64,000 nt of DNA from Butyricicoccus pullicaecorum DSM 23266 (lineage in GTDB: Bacteria > Bacillota > Clostridia > Oscillospirales > Butyricicoccaceae): NCBI RefSeq assembly GCF_900167005.1, contig NZ_FUXW01000007.1, positions 24,456 to 88,455 of the forward strand. Reading direction: 5' to 3'. Position numbers and translations under genes: made by a program. Below the pieces are notes generated by a model. It was not told where the DNA came from. It ran no database searches and saw only the letters and a list, made by a program, of their open reading frames with translations. Below, piece by piece: positions 23,786 to 33,537 of the stretch. Every line of letters starts with the position of its first letter. The first letter of the stretch is position 1.

Positions 23786-25719
23786 GTCGGGTCACGGTTG
23801 CCCAGTCGGCGGGCTTTTGCTTTGGCGTGCGGCGCGCGGTGGATTTAGCCGAGCGGGAAGCGGCCAAACATCAGACGCTGTACTCGTACGGCGAGATTAT
23901 TCACAACACCCATGAGACGCGGAGACTGGAAAAGCTGGGTGTGCGCACTGCCGAATGCACAGCCGACATCCCGGACGGCGCAGCCGTTCTCATCCGCGCC
24001 CACGGCGTGACGCGGGCGGTCTATGAGACGCTCGAAGCCAAGGGATGCACGGTCTACGACGCGACCTGCCCGTTTGTTGCCAAGATTCACCGGATTGTCG
24101 AGGCAGAGTCCAAGGCTGGCCGGAGAATCATCATTTTGGGCAGCAAAAACCACCCGGAAGTACTCGGAATTGCCGGTTGGTGTCAAAATGCGGCGATTTA
24201 TGAGAGTTCAGAGCAACTTTTGCAGGCTTTGGACGAACTCGGCCTTCCGCCCGAAACCCCGGTCAGCGTTGTGGGTCAAACCACACTCAATCGGGCAAGT
24301 TGGAATATTTCTGTGAAGATTCTAAAAAAAAGGTATACAAACTGCAAAATATTTGATACAATATGTAATGCTACGGATGAGCGCCAGACAGAAGCTCGTT
24401 CGCTTGCCGGAAGATCGGACTGCATGGTTGTGATCGGGGACAAAAAAAGCTCGAACACCAAGCGCCTGTATGAGATCAGTGCGTCTCTTTGCCCACACGT
24501 CCTCCACATCGAGGACGCGACAGAACTCGGGACGTCGGATATCGAGGCACTTCGTGGCCTAACAGTGGGCATCACCGCAGGCGCGTCTACTCCGGCATGG
24601 ATAATTAAGGAGGTCAGTAACATGATGAGCGCAGAAACTAGAATCGAAACCAATGAGGATTTCGCAGCAATGCTGGAGGAGTCCTTCAAAACTTTAAATA
24701 ATGGAGATAAAGTCACCGGCACCGTCATCGCCGTTTCCCCGACTGAGGTACAGGTTGATCTGGGCGTAAAGCACACCGCTTACATCCCGGTATCCGAGCT
24801 GTCCGACGATCCGTCCTACAAGGTTGAGGAGCATGTAAAGCCGGGCGACGAGATCGAGGCTGTTGTCGTTCGCGTCAACGATCTCGAGGGCACCGTTGCT
24901 CTGTCCAAGAAGCGTGTTGATCAGCTGAAGGGCTGGGAGACCATCGAGGCTGCTAAGGAAGAGCACACCCCGGTTGAGGGCACCATCATCGAGGAGAACC
25001 GCGGCGGTATCGTTGCAACTGCTCACGGCGTTCGTGTCTTCATCCCCGCTTCCCAGACCGGTGTTCCGAAGGACGAGTCCATGGCACAGCTGGTTAAGAC
25101 CAAGCAGACTTTCTACATCACCGAGATCAACCGTCAGCGCAAGCGCGTTGTTGGTTCTATCCGCCAGATCCAGCAGGAGGCTCGCAAGGCAGCTGCTGAG
25201 AAGGTTTGGGAGACCATCGAGGTTGGCGCAGAGTACGAGGGCACCGTTAAGAGCCTGACTTCTTACGGCGCATTCGTTGACATCGGCGGCGTAGACGGCA
25301 TGATCCACATCTCCGAGCTGTCCTGGGGCCGTATCAAGCATCCGTCTGAGGTTGTCAGCATCGGCGACCATGTCAATGTATACGTAATCGCACTCGACCG
25401 CGAGAACAAGAAGATTTCCCTGGGCTACAAGCGTCCGGAGGACAATCCGTGGAACATCTTTACCACCAACTTCCAGGTTGGCGACACCGCTACCGTTAAG
25501 ATCCTGAAGTTCATGCCCTTCGGCGCATTCGCAGAGATCGTTCCGGGCGTTGACGGCCTGATCCACATTTCTCAGATTGCTGATCATCGCATCGCAAAGG
25601 CTGAGGAAGCTCTGACCATCGGCCAGGAGGTTGAGGCTAAGATCATCGACATCAACGATGAGAAGAAGAAGGTTTCCCTGTCCATCCGTGCACTGCTGGA
25701 CGGCACTGACGAGGAGTAA
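23782..25719 (+). CDS. ispH: Bifunctional IspH - ribosomal protein S1 fusion
   Basis: 645 residues. Residues 1-~278 are 4-hydroxy-3-methylbut-2-enyl diphosphate reductase, the last MEP-pathway enzyme, with [4Fe-4S] ligands C13, C96 and C195 and the HGV and TTLN motifs. Residues ~305-645 hold four S1 RNA-binding repeats, for example GAFVDIGGVDGMIHISELSW and GAFAEIVPGVDGLIHISQI. This fusion is known in Clostridia. Codon choice shifts at the junction: the S1 part uses GTT/GCT/ATC like a highly expressed gene. An in-frame ATG pair (24622) with a strong ribosome site would allow separate S1 synthesis. Confidence 0.93.
   Translation: MSRVTVAQSAGFCFGVRRAVDLAEREAAKHQTLYSYGEIIHNTHETRRLEKLGVRTAECTADIPDGAAVLIRAHGVTRAVYETLEAKGCTVYDATCPFVAKIHRIVEAESKAGRRIIILGSKNHPEVLGIAGWCQNAAIYESSEQLLQALDELGLPPETPVSVVGQTTLNRASWNISVKILKKRYTNCKIFDTICNATDERQTEARSLAGRSDCMVVIGDKKSSNTKRLYEISASLCPHVLHIEDATELGTSDIEALRGLTVGITAGASTPAWIIKEVSNMMSAETRIETNEDFAAMLEESFKTLNNGDKVTGTVIAVSPTEVQVDLGVKHTAYIPVSELSDDPSYKVEEHVKPGDEIEAVVVRVNDLEGTVALSKKRVDQLKGWETIEAAKEEHTPVEGTIIEENRGGIVATAHGVRVFIPASQTGVPKDESMAQLVKTKQTFYITEINRQRKRVVGSIRQIQQEARKAAAEKVWETIEVGAEYEGTVKSLTSYGAFVDIGGVDGMIHISELSWGRIKHPSEVVSIGDHVNVYVIALDRENKKISLGYKRPEDNPWNIFTTNFQVGDTATVKILKFMPFGAFAEIVPGVDGLIHISQIADHRIAKAEEALTIGQEVEAKIIDINDEKKKVSLSIRALLDGTDEE
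24334..24362 (+). promoter_or_regulatory. Candidate internal promoter within ispH
   Basis: In an AT-rich island of the otherwise GC-rich gene, TATACA (24334-24339), a 17-bp spacer and TACAAT (24357-24362) are found about 260 bp before the internal S1 start. Confidence 0.35.
24607..24624 (+). promoter_or_regulatory. rpsA: Internal ribosome binding site and start for free S1
   Basis: AAGGAGG (24607-24613) is followed after 8 bp by an in-frame ATG at 24622 (codon 281), exactly at the IspH/S1 boundary. It predicts a separate 365-residue S1 protein. Confidence 0.6.
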
Positions 25720-25741
25720 TCCTGTAATATCGCTTCATAAG

Positions 25742-25771
25742 AGAGCACCCCATTTCGGGTGCTCTTTTTTT
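25742..25771 (+). terminator. Terminator after ispH-rpsA
   Basis: AGAGCACCC/GGGTGCTCT (25742-25750 with 25757-25765) followed by TTTTTT. Confidence 0.9.
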
Positions 25772-25832
25772 GCCCTGTGAGGACTACCGCCGCAAAACGC
25801 GGCATAGAGTACCCACGGGGAGGGATGCGCGG

Positions 25833-26510
25833 ATGAGAGCGAGACGAAATTATCGCAGGATGGGGAGAGCTTACCTGCTCGCACTCATTCCGCTTGTCTG
25901 CGCGGTGGTATATACGCTTTTTCTGCATGCCATCCGGCCGGTTTTGTTCGATCATGCGGAAAATTATGTCGTGCACGAGGCATCTTTTGCACTCTATGAC
26001 GTGCTGACGGATACAGTCTATGAAAATCGGGCAGAATATGCCAATCTGGTGCAGTTTGAACGAGACAGCGAACAGAACGTGACCGCACTCAAAACCGACG
26101 GGATTCTGGCCAATCATCTCAAAGTGCAGGTATCGCAGGCGGTCTATGAAGCGCTCGACGAACTCGAACACAGCAAGGTACAGATTTCACTCGGTTCGCT
26201 GCTCGGACCCGACCTGTTCGGTGGTTTCGGCCCGGATTTTCAGGTCGGTATCTCCAGTCTGGGCTATGTGCAGGCCGATTTCATCAGCGCGTTCACCGAT
26301 GCGGGCATCAATCAGACACGACATCAGATTATTTTGGAGGTCACAGCCGAAATGCGCATCCTGACTGGTCTGGGCGGTGTGGACACGGAAGTGACCAATC
26401 AGCTTGTCGTATCCGATACGGTCATCGTCGGCCATGTCCCCGAACAGTACACCTATATCGACGACACTGAACAGGGTCTGCTGGGAAAAATCAACGATTA
26501 TACCCCGTAA
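25833..26510 (+). CDS. yunB: Sporulation protein YunB
   Basis: 225 residues from the ATG at 25833, 8 bp after GGGGAGGG. One N-terminal membrane helix (~12-34), then the YunB family pattern: Y/VTEVxYENR-like region near 60, GILANHLKVQVSQAVYEAL near 90, ISLGSLLGPDLFGGFGP near 118, and NQTRHQIILEVTAEM near 163. In Bacillus subtilis yunB is expressed in the mother cell and required for efficient sporulation. Monocistronic here. No sigma-E promoter could be identified with confidence. Confidence 0.87.
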   Translation: MRARRNYRRMGRAYLLALIPLVCAVVYTLFLHAIRPVLFDHAENYVVHEASFALYDVLTDTVYENRAEYANLVQFERDSEQNVTALKTDGILANHLKVQVSQAVYEALDELEHSKVQISLGSLLGPDLFGGFGPDFQVGISSLGYVQADFISAFTDAGINQTRHQIILEVTAEMRILTGLGGVDTEVTNQLVVSDTVIVGHVPEQYTYIDDTEQGLLGKINDYTP

Positions 26511-26557
26511 ACGCGAGAAATGAGAAATTCAGTCTTTCTAAATCGGGGAAAGTTTGA

Positions 26558-26563
26558 TATAAT
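26558..26563 (+). promoter_or_regulatory. -10 box before ligA
   Basis: TATAAT inside TTTGATATAATAC, 60 bp before ligA. No good -35 is seen, though the TTTGA just upstream may act as an extension. Confidence 0.4.
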
Positions 26564-26611
26564 ACTAAGGTATGCTGGTCGGTCTATGCGCATCGCGCTC
26601 CTGGCCAGTAG

Positions 26612-28612
<2,001 letters not shown>

Positions 28613-28658
28613 ATCATCGCAATCTAAACAGATTTCACATACAGGAGGACATCAAGTC

Positions 28659-28946
28659 ATGGCAATCACCAGACAGGAAATTGAACACATCGCCGTGCTG
28701 GCGCGTCTGGAGATGAGCGGCGAGCGCTTTGACCATCTGGCAGGCGATATGCAGAATATCGTCGGCATGGTCGATAAGCTCCAGCAGCTCGATCTCGGAG
28801 ACATCACCGACGTCATCAACACCGAGCGCAAGAACGCGCTGCGCGAGGACGTCGTCGAGCAGGATTACACGCCTGAGGAACTCATCGAGCCCAATGCGCC
28901 CGACTTCCAGGCAGGCGGCGTAGCCGTACCGAGAGTTGTGGAATAA
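28659..28946 (+). CDS. gatC: Aspartyl/glutamyl-tRNA amidotransferase subunit C
   Basis: 95 residues with EIEHIAVLARLEMS at the start and LREDVVEQDYTPEEL and the conserved end FQAGGVAVPRVVE. GatC tethers GatA to GatB in the GatCAB transamidosome. AGGAGG precedes the ATG. First gene of gatCAB. Confidence 0.95.
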   Translation: MAITRQEIEHIAVLARLEMSGERFDHLAGDMQNIVGMVDKLQQLDLGDITDVINTERKNALREDVVEQDYTPEELIEPNAPDFQAGGVAVPRVVE

Positions 28947-28958
28947 GAGGTGAAGAGC

Positions 28959-30428
28959 ATGGAATTATTTAAGAAAACAGCGTCCGAGCTGTCCGAACTG
29001 CTCGCAAAGAAGGAGATCAGTGCGGTAGAGCTGGCAAAGGACGTTCTGGAAAGAACCAAGGCGGTCGACGATAAGGTCGGCGCTTACATCACGGTTGCTG
29101 AGGAGTCGGCACTGGCACAGGCTGCGGCAGTTGACGCAAAGCGTGCTTCTGGTGAGGAACTGTCTGCGCTGGCAGGTATCCCGGTTGCCGTCAAGGATAA
29201 CATCTGCACCAAGGGCACACTGACCACCTGCGCGTCCAAGATGCTGTACAACTTTAAGCCCCCGTACAATGCAACCGCAGTGGACAAGCTGGCGGCACAC
29301 GACATGGTTGTCACCGGTAAGGTCAACATGGATGAGTTCGCAATGGGTTCTTCCTGCGAAAACTCGGCTGTCAAGCTGACCCACAACCCGCATGACCTCA
29401 GCCGTGTACCGGGCGGCTCGTCCGGCGGTTCTGCGGCAGTTGTCGCAGCAGGCGAAGTACCGCTGGCACTGGGTTCGGATACTGGTGGCTCCATCCGTCA
29501 GCCCGCATCCTTCTGCGGCGTTGTCGGCCTCAAGCCCACCTACGGTGCAGTTTCCCGTTACGGTCTGATCGCGTTCGCATCCTCGCTCGACCAGATTGGC
29601 CCCTTCGGCCGTTCCATCGAGGACGCAGCAATGCTGCTCGATGCCATCACCGGCTATGACCCGACCCACGACTCGACCTCGGTTAAGACCCCGTTCGAGG
29701 GCTCGGTACGTGCAAACCTGAACCCTGACATGAAGGGCAAGAAGATCGGTCTGCCCAAGGAGTACTTTGGCGAAGGTATCTCGGAGGAGGTACGCAAGGC
29801 TGTTCTGGCTGCTGCTGATTCGTACAAGGCAATGGGCGCAGAGGTCTTCGAGATCTCGCTGCCGCTGGTCGATTACGCACTGCCCATCTACTACATCCTG
29901 TCTTCGGCTGAGGCATCTTCCAACCTGGCACGTTTCGACGGTGTCAAGTATGGCTATCGCACTCCGAACGCAGGCGATGACCTCATCGACCTGTACGTCA
30001 AGTCCCGTTCTGAGGGCTTCGGCGAGGAGGTACAGCGCCGCATTATGCTGGGTACCTACGTGCTGTCTTCCGGTTACTACGACGCATACTACAAGAAGGC
30101 ACGCGCAGCACAGCGCAAGATCAAGGAAGAGTTCGCGTCTGCATTTGAGCAGTGCGACATGATTCTGACCCCGGTTGCACCGACCACCGCTTACGAGATC
30201 GGTTCCAAGACCCAGGATCCGCTGGAGATGTACGCGGGCGATATCTGTACGGTCAGCGTCAACATCGCAGGCCTGCCCGGTCTGGTTCAGCCCTGCGGTT
30301 TTGACAGCAGCAAGATGCCCATCGGTATGCAGCTGATCGGCCGTCCGTTCGGTGAGCAGGAACTGCTGAACGCTGGTCTGGCATTTGAGCAGGCATCCGG
30401 CCTCAAGAACATCATCGCGGCACTGTAA
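28959..30428 (+). CDS. gatA: Aspartyl/glutamyl-tRNA amidotransferase subunit A
   Basis: 489 residues from the ATG at 28959 with GAGGTG upstream. The amidase triad is K79 (AVKDNI), S154 (PGGSSGGSAA) and S178 (DTGGSIRQPA). GatA releases ammonia from glutamine and passes it to GatB. Highly expressed codon style. Located between gatC and gatB. Confidence 0.97.
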   Translation: MELFKKTASELSELLAKKEISAVELAKDVLERTKAVDDKVGAYITVAEESALAQAAAVDAKRASGEELSALAGIPVAVKDNICTKGTLTTCASKMLYNFKPPYNATAVDKLAAHDMVVTGKVNMDEFAMGSSCENSAVKLTHNPHDLSRVPGGSSGGSAAVVAAGEVPLALGSDTGGSIRQPASFCGVVGLKPTYGAVSRYGLIAFASSLDQIGPFGRSIEDAAMLLDAITGYDPTHDSTSVKTPFEGSVRANLNPDMKGKKIGLPKEYFGEGISEEVRKAVLAAADSYKAMGAEVFEISLPLVDYALPIYYILSSAEASSNLARFDGVKYGYRTPNAGDDLIDLYVKSRSEGFGEEVQRRIMLGTYVLSSGYYDAYYKKARAAQRKIKEEFASAFEQCDMILTPVAPTTAYEIGSKTQDPLEMYAGDICTVSVNIAGLPGLVQPCGFDSSKMPIGMQLIGRPFGEQELLNAGLAFEQASGLKNIIAAL

Positions 30429-30445
30429 GGAGGAGAGACATCAAC

Positions 30446-31876
30446 ATGAAATACGAAGCTGTCATCGGTCTCGAGGTGCACGCGGAACTGTCCACCAAGA
30501 GCAAGATTTTCTGCGCATGCTCAACCGAGTTTGGCGCACCCATCAATAGCCACACCTGCCCGGTCTGCACCGGTATGCCGGGCGCACTGCCCGTGCTCAA
30601 CAAGCAGGTTGTACATTACGCGGCAAAAATGGGTCTGGCGACCGGCTGTACGGTCAACCGCCTGTGCAAGTCCGACCGTAAGAACTATTTCTACCCCGAC
30701 CTGCCCAAGGCATACCAGATTTCCCAGTTCGACGTTCCGATCTGCGAGAACGGTGAGGTATTCTTCTATGTGGACGGCGAGAAGAAGTCCTGCCGTCTGG
30801 AGCGTATCCACTTCGAGGAGGACGCAGGCAAGCTGCTGCACGACGAGATCGACGGCACGGTCGTTGACTTCAACCGCTGCGGCGTACCGCTGATCGAGAT
30901 GGTTACCAAGCCCGATCTGCATTCCTCTGCCGAGGCCAAGGAATTCCTCGAGATGATCAAGACCACGCTGTCTTACCTCGATATCTGTGACTGTAAGATG
31001 GAGGAAGGCTCCATCCGCTGTGATATCAACGTTTCCATCCGTCCCGAGGGTTCGACCGAGCTGGGTACCCGTGTCGAGATGAAGAATGTTAACACCTTCT
31101 CGGGCGCGGTTCGCGCAATCGACTACGAGATCGCACGTCAGATCGACGTTGTTGAGCACGGCGGCACCATCCAGCAGGAGACCCGCCGCTGGGATGACGT
31201 CAAGCTCAAGAATACCGTCATGCGTACCAAGGAAGATGCGCAGGACTACCGTTATTTCCCCGATCCGGACCTGATCGCTGTCGAGATCGACGACGAGTGG
31301 ATGCACCAGATCGAGAGCGAGATCCCCGAGCTGCCCATCACCCGTTACGAGCGTTACCTGAACGAGTACGGCATGACCGCAATGGAAGCTCGTCAGCTGA
31401 TGGATTCCTTTGCTAAGGCGAGCATGCTCGACCAGGCGGCTGCATCGGGTAAGATCAAGCCCAAGGCTGCTGCAAACTGGATTCTGTCCGATATTTCCAA
31501 GTACCTCAACGACAAGGGTGTTGAGCTGGGCGATACCAAGCTGACCGCAGACAAGCTGGTTGACCTGATCGTGCTCATCGAGGGCGGCACTATTTCGGGT
31601 GCAGCGGGCAAGAAGGTGCTCAAGGCACTGTTCGAGACCGACGAGACCGCAGAGCAGATTGTTGACCGCATGGGCCTCAAGCAGGTATCCGACGAGGGTG
31701 CAATCCTCGCGATCGTTCAGGACGTACTGGCGAAGAACGAGAAGGCAATCGCCGACTACAAGGCTGGTAAGAACGTCACCGGCTTCCTGGTTGGTCAGTG
31801 CATGAAGGCATCGCGCGGCCAGGGCAACCCGCAGATCATCAACAAGCTGCTCGCACAGGAGCTGGCGAAGCTCTAA
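30446..31876 (+). CDS. gatB: Aspartyl/glutamyl-tRNA amidotransferase subunit B
   Basis: 476 residues. Cradle domain begins YEAVIGLEVHAELSTKSKIFC with CxCSxxFGxxxNxxxCPVC zinc-binding cysteines, then DYNRxGxPLxEM-like DFNRCGVPLIEMVTKPD near 150, and the C-terminal tail domain with LVGQCMKASRGQGNPQIIN. It kinases and amidates mischarged Asp- or Glu-tRNA. Because a glnS gene is also present, GatCAB here may chiefly make Asn-tRNA; that is inference. Confidence 0.97.
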   Translation: MKYEAVIGLEVHAELSTKSKIFCACSTEFGAPINSHTCPVCTGMPGALPVLNKQVVHYAAKMGLATGCTVNRLCKSDRKNYFYPDLPKAYQISQFDVPICENGEVFFYVDGEKKSCRLERIHFEEDAGKLLHDEIDGTVVDFNRCGVPLIEMVTKPDLHSSAEAKEFLEMIKTTLSYLDICDCKMEEGSIRCDINVSIRPEGSTELGTRVEMKNVNTFSGAVRAIDYEIARQIDVVEHGGTIQQETRRWDDVKLKNTVMRTKEDAQDYRYFPDPDLIAVEIDDEWMHQIESEIPELPITRYERYLNEYGMTAMEARQLMDSFAKASMLDQAAASGKIKPKAAANWILSDISKYLNDKGVELGDTKLTADKLVDLIVLIEGGTISGAAGKKVLKALFETDETAEQIVDRMGLKQVSDEGAILAIVQDVLAKNEKAIADYKAGKNVTGFLVGQCMKASRGQGNPQIINKLLAQELAKL

Positions 31877-31899
31877 GCGAACGAAAGGAGTTTTCTACG

Positions 31900-32298
31900 A
31901 TGGCGGATAATCGAAACGACAAGGAACTCGACCTGGGCAAGCTCCCGGTGTTTGAGCTGCGCATTCCGGCGGACATGGAGTTCGTATTTGGCGTAGACTC
32001 GGTACACCCGTACGGTGAGCACACCATTCTCGCAGGTCAGGTATTCCGCGGCGAGATCGTGCCGGGCGCAATCGTCTCTTACGGCGAGATCGGCCCCAAG
32101 CATGTGCCGGTTGAGTCCTTCGCTTGCTATATCAGCAGCGTACAGGCACCCAACGAGGAGAAGCAGACCATGGAGCCTGTCGAGCGCGTGTCCAAGGACA
32201 GCGCGATGGGCGGCCGCTGTGCACTCGTTGTGACCGGTCGTGAGGCCAAGCACTTCAAGGAAGGCGGCATTGTGTTCGCACGCAGAATGGAAAAGTAA
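31900..32298 (+). CDS. Small protein resembling elongation factor Tu domain II
   Basis: 132 residues from the ATG at 31900 (AAAGGAG 10 bp upstream). After a charged start (DNRNDKELDLG), the stretch FELRIPADMEFVFGVDSVHPYGEHTILAGQVFRGEIVPGAIVSY has the spacing of a translation-factor beta barrel (EF-Tu domain II: inhibitory strand, GtVxxGxVxxGxI). It ends CALVVTGREAKHFKEGGIVFARR. No GTPase domain is present. It directly follows gatB, 23 bp away, before the terminator. Function unknown; possibly tRNA- or GTPase-related by fold and position. Confidence 0.6.
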   Translation: MADNRNDKELDLGKLPVFELRIPADMEFVFGVDSVHPYGEHTILAGQVFRGEIVPGAIVSYGEIGPKHVPVESFACYISSVQAPNEEKQTMEPVERVSKDSAMGGRCALVVTGREAKHFKEGGIVFARRMEK

Positions 32299-32305
32299 AT
32301 CACAG

Positions 32306-32332
32306 AAAGCGGCGCATCTGCGCCGCTTTTTT
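32306..32332 (+). terminator. Terminator of the ligA-gatCAB unit
   Basis: 11-bp perfect stem AAAGCGGCGCA/TGCGCCGCTTT (32306-32316 with 32319-32329) followed by Ts. Confidence 0.88.
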
Positions 32333-32355
32333 GTATTTTGCGGGAGGAAAACGAC

Positions 32356-32994
32356 ATGAAACAGATTTTGTGTTTTGGAGATTCCAATACTTGGGGTTAC
32401 GACCCGACGAACGGGGGACGATACCCGTATGACGTGCGCTGGACCGGACGATTGCAGCAAATGCTGCCCGACTGCCGCATTCTGGAGTGCGGCCATAAGG
32501 GACGCACAACCGTGTTTCACGACGATCTGGAACCCGGACGGGTGGGGTATGACATTCTGCCCATCGAGCTGAACATGCACGAACCGCTGGACTTGCTCGT
32601 CATCATGCTGGGTACCAATGACTGCAAGCGTCGTCTGGGCGCCGGAGCGGATGAGATTGCCAAGGGACTGGAAATGCTCATTCGCCTGACGCAGTCGCCG
32701 CTCATCTGGGGCGGAAAGTCGGTGCCCCAAATTTTAGCGGTGGCATCCATCCCGATGGATGCCGCACACATTCCGGGCAGCGATATGGAGAGCATGTTTG
32801 ATGCGGCCTCAGCTGACCGCTCGGCGCGTTTGGCGCAGTCCTATCGTGCGGTCTGTGAGCGTTACGGCGTGGCGTTCTGGGACGCGTCCGAGGCCGTGCC
32901 GCATGTAACATCGATCGACGGTGTGCACCTGTCTCCGGCAGACCATGCGGCATTTGCACAGGCCATCGCGCCGCAGATCGAAGCGCTGCTGTAA
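32356..32994 (+). CDS. SGNH/GDSL hydrolase (arylesterase-like)
   Basis: 212 residues from the ATG at 32356, after GGGAGGAAAA. The four SGNH blocks are seen: ILCFGDSNTWGYDP (S10), GHKGRTT (G), MLGTNDCK (N) and the C-terminal DGVHLSPADHAAFA (D, H). No signal peptide, so cytoplasmic esterase or deacetylase. Resembles acyl-CoA thioesterase/arylesterase TesA-like relatives of Clostridia; substrate unknown. It lies alone between two operons. Confidence 0.87.
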   Translation: MKQILCFGDSNTWGYDPTNGGRYPYDVRWTGRLQQMLPDCRILECGHKGRTTVFHDDLEPGRVGYDILPIELNMHEPLDLLVIMLGTNDCKRRLGAGADEIAKGLEMLIRLTQSPLIWGGKSVPQILAVASIPMDAAHIPGSDMESMFDAASADRSARLAQSYRAVCERYGVAFWDASEAVPHVTSIDGVHLSPADHAAFAQAIAPQIEALL

Positions 32995-33075
32995 AAATTT
33001 TTTCTTTGCAAAATCAAAACACATCTTCCAACACTCTAATAGGCAAAGAGACAAAATACAGAGAGGGGGATGCTT

Positions 33076-33537
33076 ATGGAGCGGGAGGAATTTGCCGCAC
33101 GGGTACAGGATATTCGGGAACAGCTGTACCGCACGGCCTACGGTTATCTGGGCAATGCGCATGACAGTTTGGAAGCTGTTGACGAGGCGGTCTATCAGGG
33201 CTTTCGGGCACGCAAGAAGATCCGGCAGCCCGAATTCTTCACGACCTGGATGACGCGCATCTTGATTCATGTATGCTATCGGGAGCTTAAGCGCCGTACC
33301 AGACAGCAGGAAGTGCCGATGGAAGAACAGGGCGCAGAAGATTACGACGGTCTGCCGCTCCGTGAAGCCATCGAGCGCCTGCCGGAAGAACTGCGCCAGG
33401 TAATCGTGCTGCGGTACTTTACCGGACTGACCCAGACCGAGACCGCACAGGCATTGGAAATTCCGCAGGGGACGGTCGTGACGCGCCAGCGCCGCGCACT
33501 GGCTCTGCTCCGTGTTGAACTGGAGGAGGATGTGTGA
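33076..33537 (+). CDS. ECF RNA polymerase sigma factor
   Basis: 153 residues from the ATG at 33076; GAGGGG lies 7 bp before it, whereas the ATG at 33070 abuts the ribosome site. Region 2: LYRTAYGYLGNAHDSLEAVDEAVYQGFR and PEFFTTWMTRILIHVCYREL. Region 4: LRQVIVLRYFTGLTQTETAQALEIPQGTVVTRQRRAL. Overlaps the next gene, a membrane anti-sigma protein, so the pair is a sigma/anti-sigma module responding to an envelope signal. Confidence 0.9.
   Translation: MEREEFAARVQDIREQLYRTAYGYLGNAHDSLEAVDEAVYQGFRARKKIRQPEFFTTWMTRILIHVCYRELKRRTRQQEVPMEEQGAEDYDGLPLREAIERLPEELRQVIVLRYFTGLTQTETAQALEIPQGTVVTRQRRALALLRVELEEDV

Noticed and set aside
24323..24331. A-run in ispH as a frameshift site
   Set aside because: The frame is uninterrupted across the run and the downstream domains are in the same frame, so no frameshift is required.
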